In this document: in pieces, positions 18,183 to 28,233 of the stretch | How positions within the stretch are numbered: the first letter of the stretch is position 1 | Layout: the number at the start of each line of letters is the position of its first letter | NCBI GenBank assembly: GCA_023409535.1 | Contig: JAEYGZ010000023.1 | Coordinates: 128,123-192,122 of the forward strand | From: Bacillota bacterium | GTDB taxonomy: Bacteria; Bacillota; Clostridia; Lachnospirales; Lachnospiraceae | DNA length: 64,000 bases | Direction: 5' to 3' | The notes under the pieces: generated by a model | What the model saw: the letters and a program-made list of their open reading frames with translations, nothing else | Database searches by the model: none | What the model was told of the DNA's origin: nothing | Program-made: the position numbers and the translations under genes

Positions 18183-19867
18183 TGTATTCTCCCGATTTTA
18201 TTTATCCCATTGGGTTCTATTAATTTTTCCGGTAACTCCATATGGATATTGGTACCTGTTTCCAGATTACTGATACTAATCAGTCCCAAATTATCATATA
18301 ACATAGAAATTCTTTTTTGTACATTAATAATTCCTATATGCTTTCCGTCCTCCGATATATCCTCTCCTGCCTTAAGCTTCTTCAGTAATTCGTCATTGAT
18401 ACCCTCACCATTATCCGTGATATCAATGATTAAATGATGATCCTCTGCTTTAATATTTACGCAGATAACCACCTCTTCCTTTACTGTAATATTATGCTTT
18501 ATGCTATTCTCAACAAATGTTTGAATAATGATAGGCGGAATTAGCTCTTTGGTAATATCAATATCAGATTCCAGATAATATTTAATTAATCCCGGATATC
18601 TGATATGTTGTATTTCGATATAGTTATTAATACAGTCTAATTCCCTCTCCATAATAACAAAATCTTCTTTGTTATTCAGAAGGTAGCGGAAATAATTCGC
18701 CATTCCTCGCGCAAGCTTCTGGATTTCATCATATTTACGTATCTCTGCCAAACCGTAAATAAGATTTAATATATTCGTATAAAAATGAGGTTGAATTTGT
18801 ACTTTCAGAAAATTGTACTTAATTTCCTTATTTTCCAGTTCGGACTCATATACATCAATTTTTAATTTCGTAATTTGCTCTGCCATTTTATTAAATGTGC
18901 TGCATAATATTTTTATTTCATTTGTTGATACAATCTCTTCTACACGTGCGGCAGTATTGCCTTCTCCAAACTTTTGCATCGCATTTTTCAATTTATTTAA
19001 AGGATTCATTAATATTTTTATATAATGACGTATACTTAAAGCTGCTATAATAATTGTTAATATTGACATTAACAGAAAAGAAAATATGATAAAAGCAGAA
19101 TTCTTATATATTTGGTATTGATCAATGTATAAGGTAAGATTATAATCCGTACTTTTAACCCTTGAACTTACCGTATAAAAATTCTTATTTTTTTCATTAT
19201 TATCAGGATCTGTAATATCCTTCCTATCTTCATCGGTAATTGATACTAAGAAGGTACTATCCAAGGAGCTTCTGATATCAGCCAGTATAATTTCACAGTC
19301 AATAAATGCTCCGATCCATCCTTTTTCCGCATGATAAATATTATAGAAATAAAATCTTCCATCCACTTGAACCAGATCCCAGGTATTGCTGTTTACAATA
19401 CCTCCACTGTCCATTAAGTCCGCCAGTTTATTGTTAATCAATGTATAATCTTTCTTATTTTCATTTGTATTATAGGATTTTAAAAAGATATCTCTGTCCG
19501 GTAAGTAAAAAAACATATTTAGCTGCTTGTTATACATATTAGCCTGTTCTTGAATTTTATTTCGAAACAACATTTTGCCGATTTCTACATTTAATTTATC
19601 GCTACTGTAGCATACATCTGAATAATAAGAATTACTTGTAGAATTAATAAGCGTTAACATAGCACTGTTTATTAATTCAAATCTAGTACTCCAATAATTA
19701 GAATACAAATTCATAGACTCCTCAAAAGTATCAGCAGTGTTTTTCTTTTGAAGATTAATCGCATACAAATTCGAGATTTCCATGAATGAAAAAACGATAA
19801 TAATCGTAATTATGATTGGAAAAAGAGCTTTTGTATATAAAGATCCTCTGGTAAATATTTTCTTCAT
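18179..19867 (-). CDS. Sensor histidine kinase, YesM type
   Basis: A 562-residue kinase with membrane segments at about 14-34 and 255-277 around an extracellular sensor, then HAMP, a histidine box VQIQPHFYTNILN and an ATPase domain with VENSIKH and DNGEGI. It forms a two-gene operon with 16632-18182. GGGGG is seven bases before the ATG. Confidence 0.93.
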   Translation of the reverse strand: MKKIFTRGSLYTKALFPIIITIIIVFSFMEISNLYAINLQKKNTADTFEESMNLYSNYWSTRFELINSAMLTLINSTSNSYYSDVCYSSDKLNVEIGKMLFRNKIQEQANMYNKQLNMFFYLPDRDIFLKSYNTNENKKDYTLINNKLADLMDSGGIVNSNTWDLVQVDGRFYFYNIYHAEKGWIGAFIDCEIILADIRSSLDSTFLVSITDEDRKDITDPDNNEKNKNFYTVSSRVKSTDYNLTLYIDQYQIYKNSAFIIFSFLLMSILTIIIAALSIRHYIKILMNPLNKLKNAMQKFGEGNTAARVEEIVSTNEIKILCSTFNKMAEQITKLKIDVYESELENKEIKYNFLKVQIQPHFYTNILNLIYGLAEIRKYDEIQKLARGMANYFRYLLNNKEDFVIMERELDCINNYIEIQHIRYPGLIKYYLESDIDITKELIPPIIIQTFVENSIKHNITVKEEVVICVNIKAEDHHLIIDITDNGEGINDELLKKLKAGEDISEDGKHIGIINVQKRISMLYDNLGLISISNLETGTNIHMELPEKLIEPNGINKIGRIQ

Positions 19868-20169
19868 AGAATCCCCCTGTTATATTTAAATTACCCGTGA
19901 CAAATTTTTGCCAGAGCTTTTAACTTCCTTCTTCCGGGCAATTAGTAGTATAGCATACGTCTATTTTTTCTGAAATAACATTTTCTCCCTGTGCTTCATC
20001 AAAGAATTGTAGTATACGCTTCTATGCAATAATATAACGGAATGATAAAGACAGGCAACTGATAGTTTAAAATTATCAGTTGCCCTTCTTTTTTCTTGCA
20101 AAATGTATCACTTATTTATTCGGCGGTGCATCCGCGATCACTATCCGGCATTTACCCATAAACCGAAAG
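19868..20169. other. Intergenic region between modules 2 and 3
   Basis: The 302 bases hold the upstream region of the module 2 kinase on the minus strand and the module 3 terminator at 20054-20084. I see no reading frame that looks coding. Confidence 0.6.
20054..20084 (-). terminator. Terminator at the end of module 3
   Basis: Eleven-base perfect arms (GGCAACTGATA and complement), 9-base loop. Plus-strand readout is followed by CTTCTTTTTTC, minus by TGTCTTT, so it may work in both directions. It lies 86 bases after the last permease stop. Confidence 0.75.
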
Positions 20170-21036
20170 TCATTCCTTTACAGCTCCAATCATAACGCCC
20201 TGTACAAAATGCTTTTGTATCAATGGGTAAATACATAAGATGGGAAGAGTCGACACCACTATGGTTGCATATTTTACTGTCGTTCCCACATCTTCAATAT
20301 CGCTGCTGCCCGACATTGCTCCTAACTGACTTCTTGTAAGAATGTTTCTTAAAAATAACTGCAATGGCATTTTATCACTATCCCTTATATATATCATGGC
20401 TCTGAACCAAGCATTCCAGTGACCTACGGCATAATAGAGCATAATGACCATGATGATCGGTTTGGCAAGAGGAATTATAATACGAAAAAGAATGATCCAA
20501 TGACTTGCTCCGTCAATTTTAGCTGATTCCTCAAGTGCGGTAGAAATTCCCTGAAATCCGGTAATCATGATTAGGAGATTATAAGTACTAATTGCTACAG
20601 GTAAAATTAATCCCATCCGATTATCAATCAAATTAAGCTGATCCATTAATAAATATGTTGGAATTAAGCCACCGCTAAAATACATTGTAAAAATAAACAA
20701 TATTGTAAAAAATCTCTTCAGCATCAAATTTTTTCTTGATAATACATACGCGGCTGAAGCAGTTGCATATATGTTAACAACTGTCCCCATAACAACATAG
20801 AATATTGTATTGCCATAACCAATGTAAATGGATGGATTTTGAAATACCTTTTTATAAGCTGATAAAGAAAAACCCTCTGGCCATAATAAGATTCCTTGGT
20901 TACTTATTATCTTAACCGGATCACTAAGGGATGCAAATACAACATATACAAAAGGATACAGGGCGATCAAAGCTATTAATAATAGAATAACAGTATTGAA
21001 TACGGTAAAAACACGCTCACCTAAGCTTCTTTTCAT
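20170..21036 (-). CDS. CUT1 carbohydrate ABC permease, YtcP type
   Basis: A 288-residue permease with about six membrane segments and the EAA motif EESAKIDGASHWIILFRIIIP. The C-terminal GVMIGAVKE matches YtcP-type proteins. It follows the LplB-like gene by 15 bases with a GGGAGG site. As in the other modules, no ATPase gene is present. Confidence 0.93.
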   Translation of the reverse strand: MKRSLGERVFTVFNTVILLLIALIALYPFVYVVFASLSDPVKIISNQGILLWPEGFSLSAYKKVFQNPSIYIGYGNTIFYVVMGTVVNIYATASAAYVLSRKNLMLKRFFTILFIFTMYFSGGLIPTYLLMDQLNLIDNRMGLILPVAISTYNLLIMITGFQGISTALEESAKIDGASHWIILFRIIIPLAKPIIMVIMLYYAVGHWNAWFRAMIYIRDSDKMPLQLFLRNILTRSQLGAMSGSSDIEDVGTTVKYATIVVSTLPILCIYPLIQKHFVQGVMIGAVKE

Positions 21037-21051
21037 TTTCTCTTCCTCCCT

Positions 21052-21978
21052 TTACCACAAACTGCTTTCTGTCATCCGTTTACATACCTTATTCGCTGAA
21101 TATAGAAGAATAAGATTGATCACCGAATTAAATAAATCAACGGCTGTACTAAAGCTATAATCTAAATCGAGAAGTCCTTTTCTATATACATAGGTTGAGA
21201 TTACATCTGCAGTCTCATAGATCGAGGAATTATACAGTAAGATGATTTTTTCATATCCGAGGCTCATCATCGTTCCTATTCGCAGGATGAGCATTGTTAT
21301 AATGGTAGGTAAAATTCCCGGAAGTGTAACGTTTAGCACCTGTTTAAGCCTACCCGCCCCATCTATTTTGGCCGCCTCATATAATTCTGTGTTAATACCA
21401 GATATTGCAGCTATATAGATAATTGATCCCCAGCCTATCCCTTGCCAGATATCAGATGAAATATAAATCGGACGGAACATGTCCGGATTAGTTAACAGAT
21501 TCTTTTGAGGATATCCAAATGAAGTCATTATCTTAGTAATAAACCCCTCGGTACTTACAAATTGCATTATCATACCGGCAACAACCACTGTTGATATAAA
21601 GTGCGGCAAATAGCTCACTGTCTGAATTGCCTTTTTAAATCTAACATTACGGACTTCATTTAACAATAAAGCCAGTATGATTGGGGCAGGAAAGCCTAAT
21701 ATTAAGTTAAATATATTTATTACCAGAGTATTGCGTACCAGTCTTGTAAAATAAATCCCATTAAAAAAATCAATAAAGTTTTTAAACCCTATCCATTCAC
21801 TTCCAAATATTCCTTTCCCCGGTTTAAAATCACGAAAAGCTATCTGCGCACCGTAAATAGGAAAATAGCAAAATATTAGATAATAAAGTATTACCGGAAG
21901 TAACATCAAATATAAACTTTTGTTTTTTATCAGGTCTCTGCTTAAACGTTGTAAAAAACTTATATTCTTATTCGCCAT
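21052..21978 (-). CDS. CUT1 carbohydrate ABC permease, LplB type
   Basis: A 308-residue permease with the LplB family segment YFPIYGAQIAFRDFKPGKGI and the EAA motif EAAKIDGAGRLKQVLNVTLP. The form of the first loop (GAQIAFRDF) differs from the modules 1 and 2 proteins (GIILAFKKY, GIIIAFKNL), so module 3 is of another lineage rather than a recent copy. Confidence 0.93.
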   Translation of the reverse strand: MANKNISFLQRLSRDLIKNKSLYLMLLPVILYYLIFCYFPIYGAQIAFRDFKPGKGIFGSEWIGFKNFIDFFNGIYFTRLVRNTLVINIFNLILGFPAPIILALLLNEVRNVRFKKAIQTVSYLPHFISTVVVAGMIMQFVSTEGFITKIMTSFGYPQKNLLTNPDMFRPIYISSDIWQGIGWGSIIYIAAISGINTELYEAAKIDGAGRLKQVLNVTLPGILPTIITMLILRIGTMMSLGYEKIILLYNSSIYETADVISTYVYRKGLLDLDYSFSTAVDLFNSVINLILLYSANKVCKRMTESSLW

Positions 21979-22029
21979 ATTGGTTCTCCATTCTAAACGA
22001 AGGCTTTTATCTATCTCCTAAACAAGACA

Positions 22030-22058
22030 GGAGGCGGTATGTAAAGCTTTACACCTCC
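22030..22058 (-). terminator. Intercistronic hairpin, lipoprotein/permease gap
   Basis: The 14-base palindrome TGTAAAGCTTTACA is extended by outer GGAGG/CCTCC pairing with a small bulge. It lies between the module 3 lipoprotein and permease genes, the same position as the hairpin at 6107-6131. There is no uridine run. Confidence 0.5.
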
Positions 22059-22103
22059 TCCCGTTTGCAGCTAAGGACCACCATTTACTTATAATTTACA
22101 TGG

Positions 22104-23717
22104 CTATCTATTAATATATCGATCATATGCAGCTTGCTGTATCTCAATTGCCCGCTCAATTCCCATACCTTTTAATGTTTCTACAAAATCATTAAAAGAA
22201 TTTAGTGATTGTGATCCATATATAAATAGCAGCTTATTCTCACTCACATACGTATCTATATCCATCATGATAGAATTATACTCGTCTGTTTCTTCAGCAG
22301 TCATTGACAACGGAGGCAAGGTTTTGATCTTCGCATCCGGAGTTGCCCATACCTCAAGAGATAACTGCTGTACATCCAACGGATATACCTGGAACAGTGT
22401 AACAAAGGATTTGTTCTTGTAGCCTGCATATAAAGACAATGCTTGCTGAGGGCTTAAGCCATCCGGATTATTAAGTACAAAATCAGTCAATTCAGGCTCA
22501 CCATTCTCTACCGCATAAGTAGTCCCCTCTTCCCCCCAATTGGAAAGCATGATTCCTTCTTCACTATATACATAGTCAATAAATCTTGCAGCAGCCTCAA
22601 CATTCGTACAGGTACTGGAAATCATAGCGCCAATGTTATTTACACGATAAGCACTGACATCAACCGGGAAACTGTCTCCCTTATTATATACCGGATTAAG
22701 GATTGGCTGATAGTCCATATCCGGATATTCGGATTTCATAGCTTCTATTTTTCCTAATTCACCGCCGGTATACCCAAAAACTAAGCCGGTTTCTCCCGCT
22801 GCTATTTTTGCATAAAAGGCATCGATATTCTGTGTAAATCCATCCGGATCAAGTATTCCTGCATTATACCAATTATTAAACAAGGTCAGAAAATTCTTAT
22901 ATCCCTCCTGAATACATCCATATTGAATCTTACCGGTTTCATCCACATACATACCTTCTACAACTCCATTAGCCATAACCATATAGGAATAATTATTCCA
23001 GGCAAAGGAATATCCGGCATCACACCCTTTTTTTTCTTTAAATGCAAGTAATACATCTTCCATTTCCTGAATTGTTGTCGGCTGTTGTAAGCCTAATTCG
23101 TTGAGCCAATCCTGTCTGATCATATTACCGCCGAATACCAATGGTGAATCTACTGCTCGAATCATAGGTGCCCAAGCATATAATCCATCATCATTTGCAA
23201 TAAGTCGGGCCACCTCTTTGTCATTTTCCAAATATGCCGTAAAATTCGGCATATTTCCGGCATCCATAGCTTCATTCAAAGCAAGAAACGTTCCATCATT
23301 CAAGCTCTGCTGTATTCCCGTTGGAATATTATTACTGTATTCTATGATGATATCTGGTAAATCTCCTGTCGAAATCAGAACAGATAAAGCTTCTTTGCCT
23401 CCTGTAGAATCGATAAATTCAATTTGTGTATTTGTGGCTTTCTGATATGCCTGCCAGTAGGGCGCATCTCCCTGGCTTTTAAGAATATCTGCCATCCCAT
23501 CCCAGCTTGACCAAATCGTGAGCTTTGTTGGTTCTGAATTAACTTTAGAATCCGACGTATCTTGGTTTGCTTGATTCACTTGATTTTCTTGATTATCTTG
23601 ATTATCTTGGTCTGTTGCGTTTTCATCCTTCTTACAACCATATAACAGACTTACAGCCATAAGCAGCATCATCATAAGGCTCATAATACGATGCCATTTT
23701 GATTGATATTTTTTCAT
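22104..23717 (-). CDS. Carbohydrate ABC substrate-binding lipoprotein (module 3)
   Basis: A 537-residue lipoprotein. The signal peptide ends at the lipobox LLYGC, and is followed by an unusual Asp/Gln/Asn-rich linker made of short DNQ/ENQ/VNQ/ANQ repeats. The mature part is of the LplA/YtcQ type. The frame is open to 23750, but GGAGGG lies eight bases before the ATG at 23717. The gene is divergent from the membrane AraC regulator at 24008, the usual arrangement for YesS/YtdP-controlled systems. Confidence 0.93.
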   Translation of the reverse strand: MKKYQSKWHRIMSLMMMLLMAVSLLYGCKKDENATDQDNQDNQENQVNQANQDTSDSKVNSEPTKLTIWSSWDGMADILKSQGDAPYWQAYQKATNTQIEFIDSTGGKEALSVLISTGDLPDIIIEYSNNIPTGIQQSLNDGTFLALNEAMDAGNMPNFTAYLENDKEVARLIANDDGLYAWAPMIRAVDSPLVFGGNMIRQDWLNELGLQQPTTIQEMEDVLLAFKEKKGCDAGYSFAWNNYSYMVMANGVVEGMYVDETGKIQYGCIQEGYKNFLTLFNNWYNAGILDPDGFTQNIDAFYAKIAAGETGLVFGYTGGELGKIEAMKSEYPDMDYQPILNPVYNKGDSFPVDVSAYRVNNIGAMISSTCTNVEAAARFIDYVYSEEGIMLSNWGEEGTTYAVENGEPELTDFVLNNPDGLSPQQALSLYAGYKNKSFVTLFQVYPLDVQQLSLEVWATPDAKIKTLPPLSMTAEETDEYNSIMMDIDTYVSENKLLFIYGSQSLNSFNDFVETLKGMGIERAIEIQQAAYDRYINR

Positions 23718-24007
23718 ATTCAGTTCCCTCCAAAAATAAATAATATTCATTGCATAATGTGTAAAGCTCTAATTTCTATTACAAACCTCTTTCCGGAATG
23801 AAGTTCTAAATTCAGTGTAGCAACTTAGTGTTTATGGGTAAATCTTAGAATTCATAAATCCATATGATAAAACCGTAGAAGCCTTATAGTTTCGAAATAT
23901 AAGACGAATGAGAATTATAAGATATAAATGAGATAAACGGAATGTTATACTGTAAATCAGCAATAGCTTTAACAAAACATCATTTATCATTATACAGAGG
24001 TGAAATA

Positions 24008-26308
24008 ATGTTGCATAAAGCATATTTTTCAAAGAAATATAAAAAGCCGTCAAATACATTTATAAAATGGATGCTATCCTATATAAGCATATTAATCATA
24101 CCTTTATTGGCTTTCTCAGTTTATTTCTCTCATACTTTTAAAGTAATAAAAAATGAAACCATGATACGTCAGCACCTTTCTCTGGAGAATGTTAAAGCAC
24201 AGTTGGACAGCAACTTAAACGATTTAATCAAAATTTCAACAAATCTTAGTATGAATCACCAGGTTAACTCACTTTCATACAAAACCATTTCTTCCTCCAA
24301 GCTTCACTTGCAGATCAAAGATCTTCATGATGAATTGGCTATCTATATGGTTACAAATTCTTTTATTAAAGAAATTTATATTTACTTTCCCGACAATGAC
24401 TATATTGTATCGTCATCAACTGTTTATAAATACCAAATCACCAATTTTATGCCCACCAGATATATTTCAAAAGAAACTTGGAAATATTTAAAGAACAATC
24501 TTCATAAAAATTCCTATCAGTTGTTGTTTGAAAAACAACATGACTCCCAGCTTTTATTTTCACAACCATTGCTTATTAATAATAAAACCAATAAACCTTT
24601 ATCAATCATAATTTATGAGATTAATTTGCAAAGTATCAGCACCTTTTTGGAGAGTCAGGTACTGTCATCCAATTTCTCAGCGCTCACGCTTATGAATGAT
24701 GTTACGGTTATGTTAACAACAGCTACGGAAGTGATGGAACAGCTCCAAGCCAGTAACGCCTTAAAATCAAATGTTTCGAATAAGACTAATTATATTATTG
24801 ATTCCATCGATTTGCACTTATCCGGTTTAAAACTTATGTCACTTACGGAAGAAAGCATTTATTATAGCGAAATATCCAATATGTTGATTGTTCTATATAT
24901 AGCTCTTTCTATTAGTGTCCTGATTGGCGTTATCATTACATTATTTTATTCCGTACACAATTACCGTCCACTCAAAGAAATTATGGGTTATATAATCGCC
25001 TATCCTTCTGATCAGAATGAAAAGAATGAATACAGCAAAATAAAGAATGTGATAATAAGAACAAACTCAGAGATACAGACGCAAAGAAATATACTGAAAA
25101 ACAATTACTTAAATAAATTGTTAACGGGTGAAATTCATCTGTCACAGGTATCCTTGACCGTTGCAGAACAATTTCACTTGAACTTTCCTTCAGATTTTTT
25201 CTACGTTGTTTTACTGCGTTTCTCTGCCTTTAACCATAAGCAGGAGAATTCAGTGCACGAAGAATTAAAAAGTCCAAAGAATGATCTGGCTTATTTTATT
25301 GTACAAAACATATTAAGCGAGCTATTTCAAACTGTTTTCCACAATCTTTATTTTTGTTATAATCAGGCAGAAATTGCTATGATAGTAAATCTTTCAGAAG
25401 ATGAAGGTAGAGCCAATACTATATTATCTGATGGGCTTAATACGTTTATTGAATACTGCAAGAATCACTTTGATATTGATTTTTATGTTGGAGTTAGTGC
25501 ATTATGCAATAATAAGCATCTCTCCGACGCCTATTCCCAAGCTGGCAATACCTTGGAATATATGCACCTGTTCGGTATCGGAACTTTGCTTAACTATGAG
25601 GACACCCCCAAGGAATCCCAGCTTGGCTACCTAAACCTAAAGACCTCAGATTACATTATTAATCTCGTAATGTTAGCCAACGACCAGACTTTAAAGAACT
25701 ATTTTATAACCATATATCAGGAGTTAAATCAAAAAAAATTATCTTCTGAGGATGCCAAAAGTTGTCTCTACTTCTTCTATACTGTATCCATGAAACTTAA
25801 AACACGGCTTCAGTATAAATATCCTTATCGGTCATCCGAGAGTATTTTCAATTTAAATAGTCAATTTTTTAACTATTCCTTACCAGAAGCCATCCATTAT
25901 ATCGAAGAATTATATCTACAGTCCGTTAGGATGATAAAAGAACAAAGCTCCTATAATACAGATTATAGAATACAAGAGGTGGCTCAGTATATTGATAGCA
26001 ATTATTTTGATATTAACTTGAATTTGAATTATATTGCTGATCATTTTAATATTACGCCATCCTATCTGTCTAAAAAATTCCGCGAGAAAAATGGTCTTAG
26101 CATTATTGATTATCTATACCAGATACGCATTTCACATTCCTTAAAGCTTATCAATGATACGTCGTTAAAAATTACCGATATCGCCCAGATGGTTGGGTTC
26201 CAAGACAGCAATGCATTTATTCGTATATTTAAGAAGTATCATGGATGTACTCCGGGAAATTATAAGTTTAATGTTCAAAATCCTGTCGAAACAAGAAAAA
26301 GTCCCTAG
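24008..26308 (+). CDS. Membrane-bound AraC-family regulator, YtdP/YesS-like
   Basis: A 766-residue protein that joins a sensor to a DNA-binding domain. Membrane segments at about residues 20-42 and 295-317 enclose an extracellular Cache-like sensor. The cytoplasmic part has a long helical linker and a C-terminal AraC double helix-turn-helix at about 655-752 (MVGFQDSNAFIRIFKKYHGCTP). The ATG at 24008 is chosen since AGAGGTG lies seven bases upstream; an in-frame ATG at 23942 has no such site. It is divergent from the module 3 lipoprotein gene, which it likely controls without a separate kinase. Confidence 0.92.
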   Translation: MLHKAYFSKKYKKPSNTFIKWMLSYISILIIPLLAFSVYFSHTFKVIKNETMIRQHLSLENVKAQLDSNLNDLIKISTNLSMNHQVNSLSYKTISSSKLHLQIKDLHDELAIYMVTNSFIKEIYIYFPDNDYIVSSSTVYKYQITNFMPTRYISKETWKYLKNNLHKNSYQLLFEKQHDSQLLFSQPLLINNKTNKPLSIIIYEINLQSISTFLESQVLSSNFSALTLMNDVTVMLTTATEVMEQLQASNALKSNVSNKTNYIIDSIDLHLSGLKLMSLTEESIYYSEISNMLIVLYIALSISVLIGVIITLFYSVHNYRPLKEIMGYIIAYPSDQNEKNEYSKIKNVIIRTNSEIQTQRNILKNNYLNKLLTGEIHLSQVSLTVAEQFHLNFPSDFFYVVLLRFSAFNHKQENSVHEELKSPKNDLAYFIVQNILSELFQTVFHNLYFCYNQAEIAMIVNLSEDEGRANTILSDGLNTFIEYCKNHFDIDFYVGVSALCNNKHLSDAYSQAGNTLEYMHLFGIGTLLNYEDTPKESQLGYLNLKTSDYIINLVMLANDQTLKNYFITIYQELNQKKLSSEDAKSCLYFFYTVSMKLKTRLQYKYPYRSSESIFNLNSQFFNYSLPEAIHYIEELYLQSVRMIKEQSSYNTDYRIQEVAQYIDSNYFDINLNLNYIADHFNITPSYLSKKFREKNGLSIIDYLYQIRISHSLKLINDTSLKITDIAQMVGFQDSNAFIRIFKKYHGCTPGNYKFNVQNPVETRKSP

Positions 26309-26325
26309 TTTCCAGGGACTTTTTC
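26296..26325. terminator. Bidirectional terminator
   Basis: AAAA, a 7-bp stem (AGTCCCT/AGGGACT), a 7-base loop and TTTT. It overlaps the stop codon of the AraC gene and lies 19 bases after the convergent GH2 stop, so it serves both genes. Confidence 0.85.
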
Positions 26326-26343
26326 TCATTCACAGCAAAACCG

Positions 26344-28017
26344 CTAACGATAAGATTGAAATATTTCCTTAACCTTCCTATAAGCAAGCTTTTCTCGTCG
26401 ATAAATATCTACCAAGCCTTTGTTATTTTGGCATTTTGGTCTTCCATGAAACCATCCTTTGTCTACTCTGCAATCTGCGTATTGCCAAATTATCACACCT
26501 GTTAATTCATCATCGGATAATATTGCAGTAAGTTGTTCCGATAAAATATAATCCTGATATTCTTCCGTCCACTTCTCCATATTATTACTTCGGAAGCCAT
26601 AGATTGCACCCGCTCCAATCTCACTGATTAGTAAAGGTTTACCTGCTCCATCCGTACTGTTAACAAAATTTTTCAGAGTGCCCAAAAACTCTTTGACCGG
26701 TGTGTCATGATACCAACCGGGATAAATATTAAAAGATACAATGTCAACCAGATCCAGACATAAATCGGAGCCTATATGAGCCTGTAGACTGGCGAAGGTT
26801 ACCGGACGACTGGAATCCAGGCTCTTGATCAGTTCAAACTGCTTTTTATAACAGGATCTCCCAAATTCCGTATTGCTCACACATTCATTAAGAATACCCC
26901 ATACATAAATAGCCGGATGGTTGACATGATTTTCAATCATTTCCCTTATGCAATCCTCACTTTGCTTATCAAAATTTTTATGTCTCATCTGTTCTTCACT
27001 TAACCCTCTTGCATGGGCCTCCTCCCACACAAGTATTCCATTCTCATCACATAAATCAAGGAAACGCTCATCATTAGGATAATGGCAGGTACGGATACAG
27101 TTTGCACCCAATAATTTAATTATCTCTATGTCACGATACATTGCTTCCAAGGGGATTGCACATCCGAATTCTGCATAGTCTTCATGGCGGTTCACACCTT
27201 TGATGACAACCTTTTCCCCGCTAAACAATATATCCTTCCCATCGACTTTAACATCACGAAACCCTACTCTGTCTATCAGATCGTCCACTGCCTTATCCTG
27301 ATATAAAAGTGTAGCATTCATCATATACAGTTTCGGATTTTCCATCGTATATGCAACCGCATAAGGAAATTCAAAGGTATTCTCAATTTGTGTCTCTGTA
27401 TTCGGAGAGAGCACTTTCTCTCTAAAAGTAACAATTGCATCTCCTATCATTAAACTCAACGTTATATTCTTTTGTTCATCCGTAAGATTACTTACCATGG
27501 CACTGATTGCAGCATACCAATTTCCATGTTCCCGATATGGGATAAAATGAACATATTTAATAAACATTTCACCTATTTCTTCCATCACAACCGGACGGGT
27601 AATTCCACCGTAAGAATAATAATCATTGCTCACATGCAGAGCCGATTCCCCGTGAAAAGAATTGTCCACCTTAACCTCCAGTAAATGCTCACCATAGGGT
27701 ATATCCTGCAATAATACAGCGAATTCCGTATAAGCATTGTAATGATATGCAACCTGCTTTCCGTCCAGATAGATGTATGCAGTATGGCCGACTCCCTTAA
27801 ATACAAGACGAACATTTCCGCCAAAGGTTACTTTCTTAGAATACAATGCCTTTCCCTTGTAAGATGCCAGCTTCGGATTGCTCTCCCAGCACCCCGGAAC
27901 AAGCATCTTATATTCCTCCTGTTTTTTCTCCTCTGAATTTAGGGTATAAAAATCCCAGACAGGATCAAGTGGGATTTCTTTACGAATAATGTGATTTTCA
28001 AATAATCTCGTATTCAT
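26344..28017 (-). CDS. GH2 hydrolase, probable beta-glucuronidase
   Basis: A 557-residue cytoplasmic GH2 enzyme: N-terminal jelly-roll sugar-binding domain (about 1-145), immunoglobulin-like domain (about 150-255) and a TIM barrel. The acid/base is E378 in GILNECVS and the nucleophile E466 in LLISEIGAGA. The barrel has GVNRHED and RTCHYPND. Near the C-terminus, QNNKGL contains an Asn-x-Lys motif at the place where beta-glucuronidases use it to bind the carboxylate; related GH2 enzymes of unknown specificity may also have it, so galactosidase activity is not excluded. An AGGAGG site precedes the ATG. It is divergent from the AraC gene at 28234. Confidence 0.9.
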   Translation of the reverse strand: MNTRLFENHIIRKEIPLDPVWDFYTLNSEEKKQEEYKMLVPGCWESNPKLASYKGKALYSKKVTFGGNVRLVFKGVGHTAYIYLDGKQVAYHYNAYTEFAVLLQDIPYGEHLLEVKVDNSFHGESALHVSNDYYSYGGITRPVVMEEIGEMFIKYVHFIPYREHGNWYAAISAMVSNLTDEQKNITLSLMIGDAIVTFREKVLSPNTETQIENTFEFPYAVAYTMENPKLYMMNATLLYQDKAVDDLIDRVGFRDVKVDGKDILFSGEKVVIKGVNRHEDYAEFGCAIPLEAMYRDIEIIKLLGANCIRTCHYPNDERFLDLCDENGILVWEEAHARGLSEEQMRHKNFDKQSEDCIREMIENHVNHPAIYVWGILNECVSNTEFGRSCYKKQFELIKSLDSSRPVTFASLQAHIGSDLCLDLVDIVSFNIYPGWYHDTPVKEFLGTLKNFVNSTDGAGKPLLISEIGAGAIYGFRSNNMEKWTEEYQDYILSEQLTAILSDDELTGVIIWQYADCRVDKGWFHGRPKCQNNKGLVDIYRREKLAYRKVKEIFQSYR

Positions 28018-28233
28018 GCATATCCTCCTTTAATTTTTCTTATCAATGACAGTGCAAGACCATGAAGTCCTCATACAAACACTGATAAAAAATAATATAA
28101 TAAGACACATCTTATTTTCTTTATGACAGTATCAGTATAGTAAATTGCAACCTTACTATCAATAATATATAATAATAGAAAACTGATCTATTCTAATATA
28201 ATAGAAATATATTAATATCAAGGAGGCATGAAT

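Noticed and set aside
22040..22053. TGTAAAGCTTTACA as a CcpA cre site
   Set aside because: The central CG needed in cre sites is GC here, and the palindrome sits in an intercistronic hairpin rather than at a promoter.
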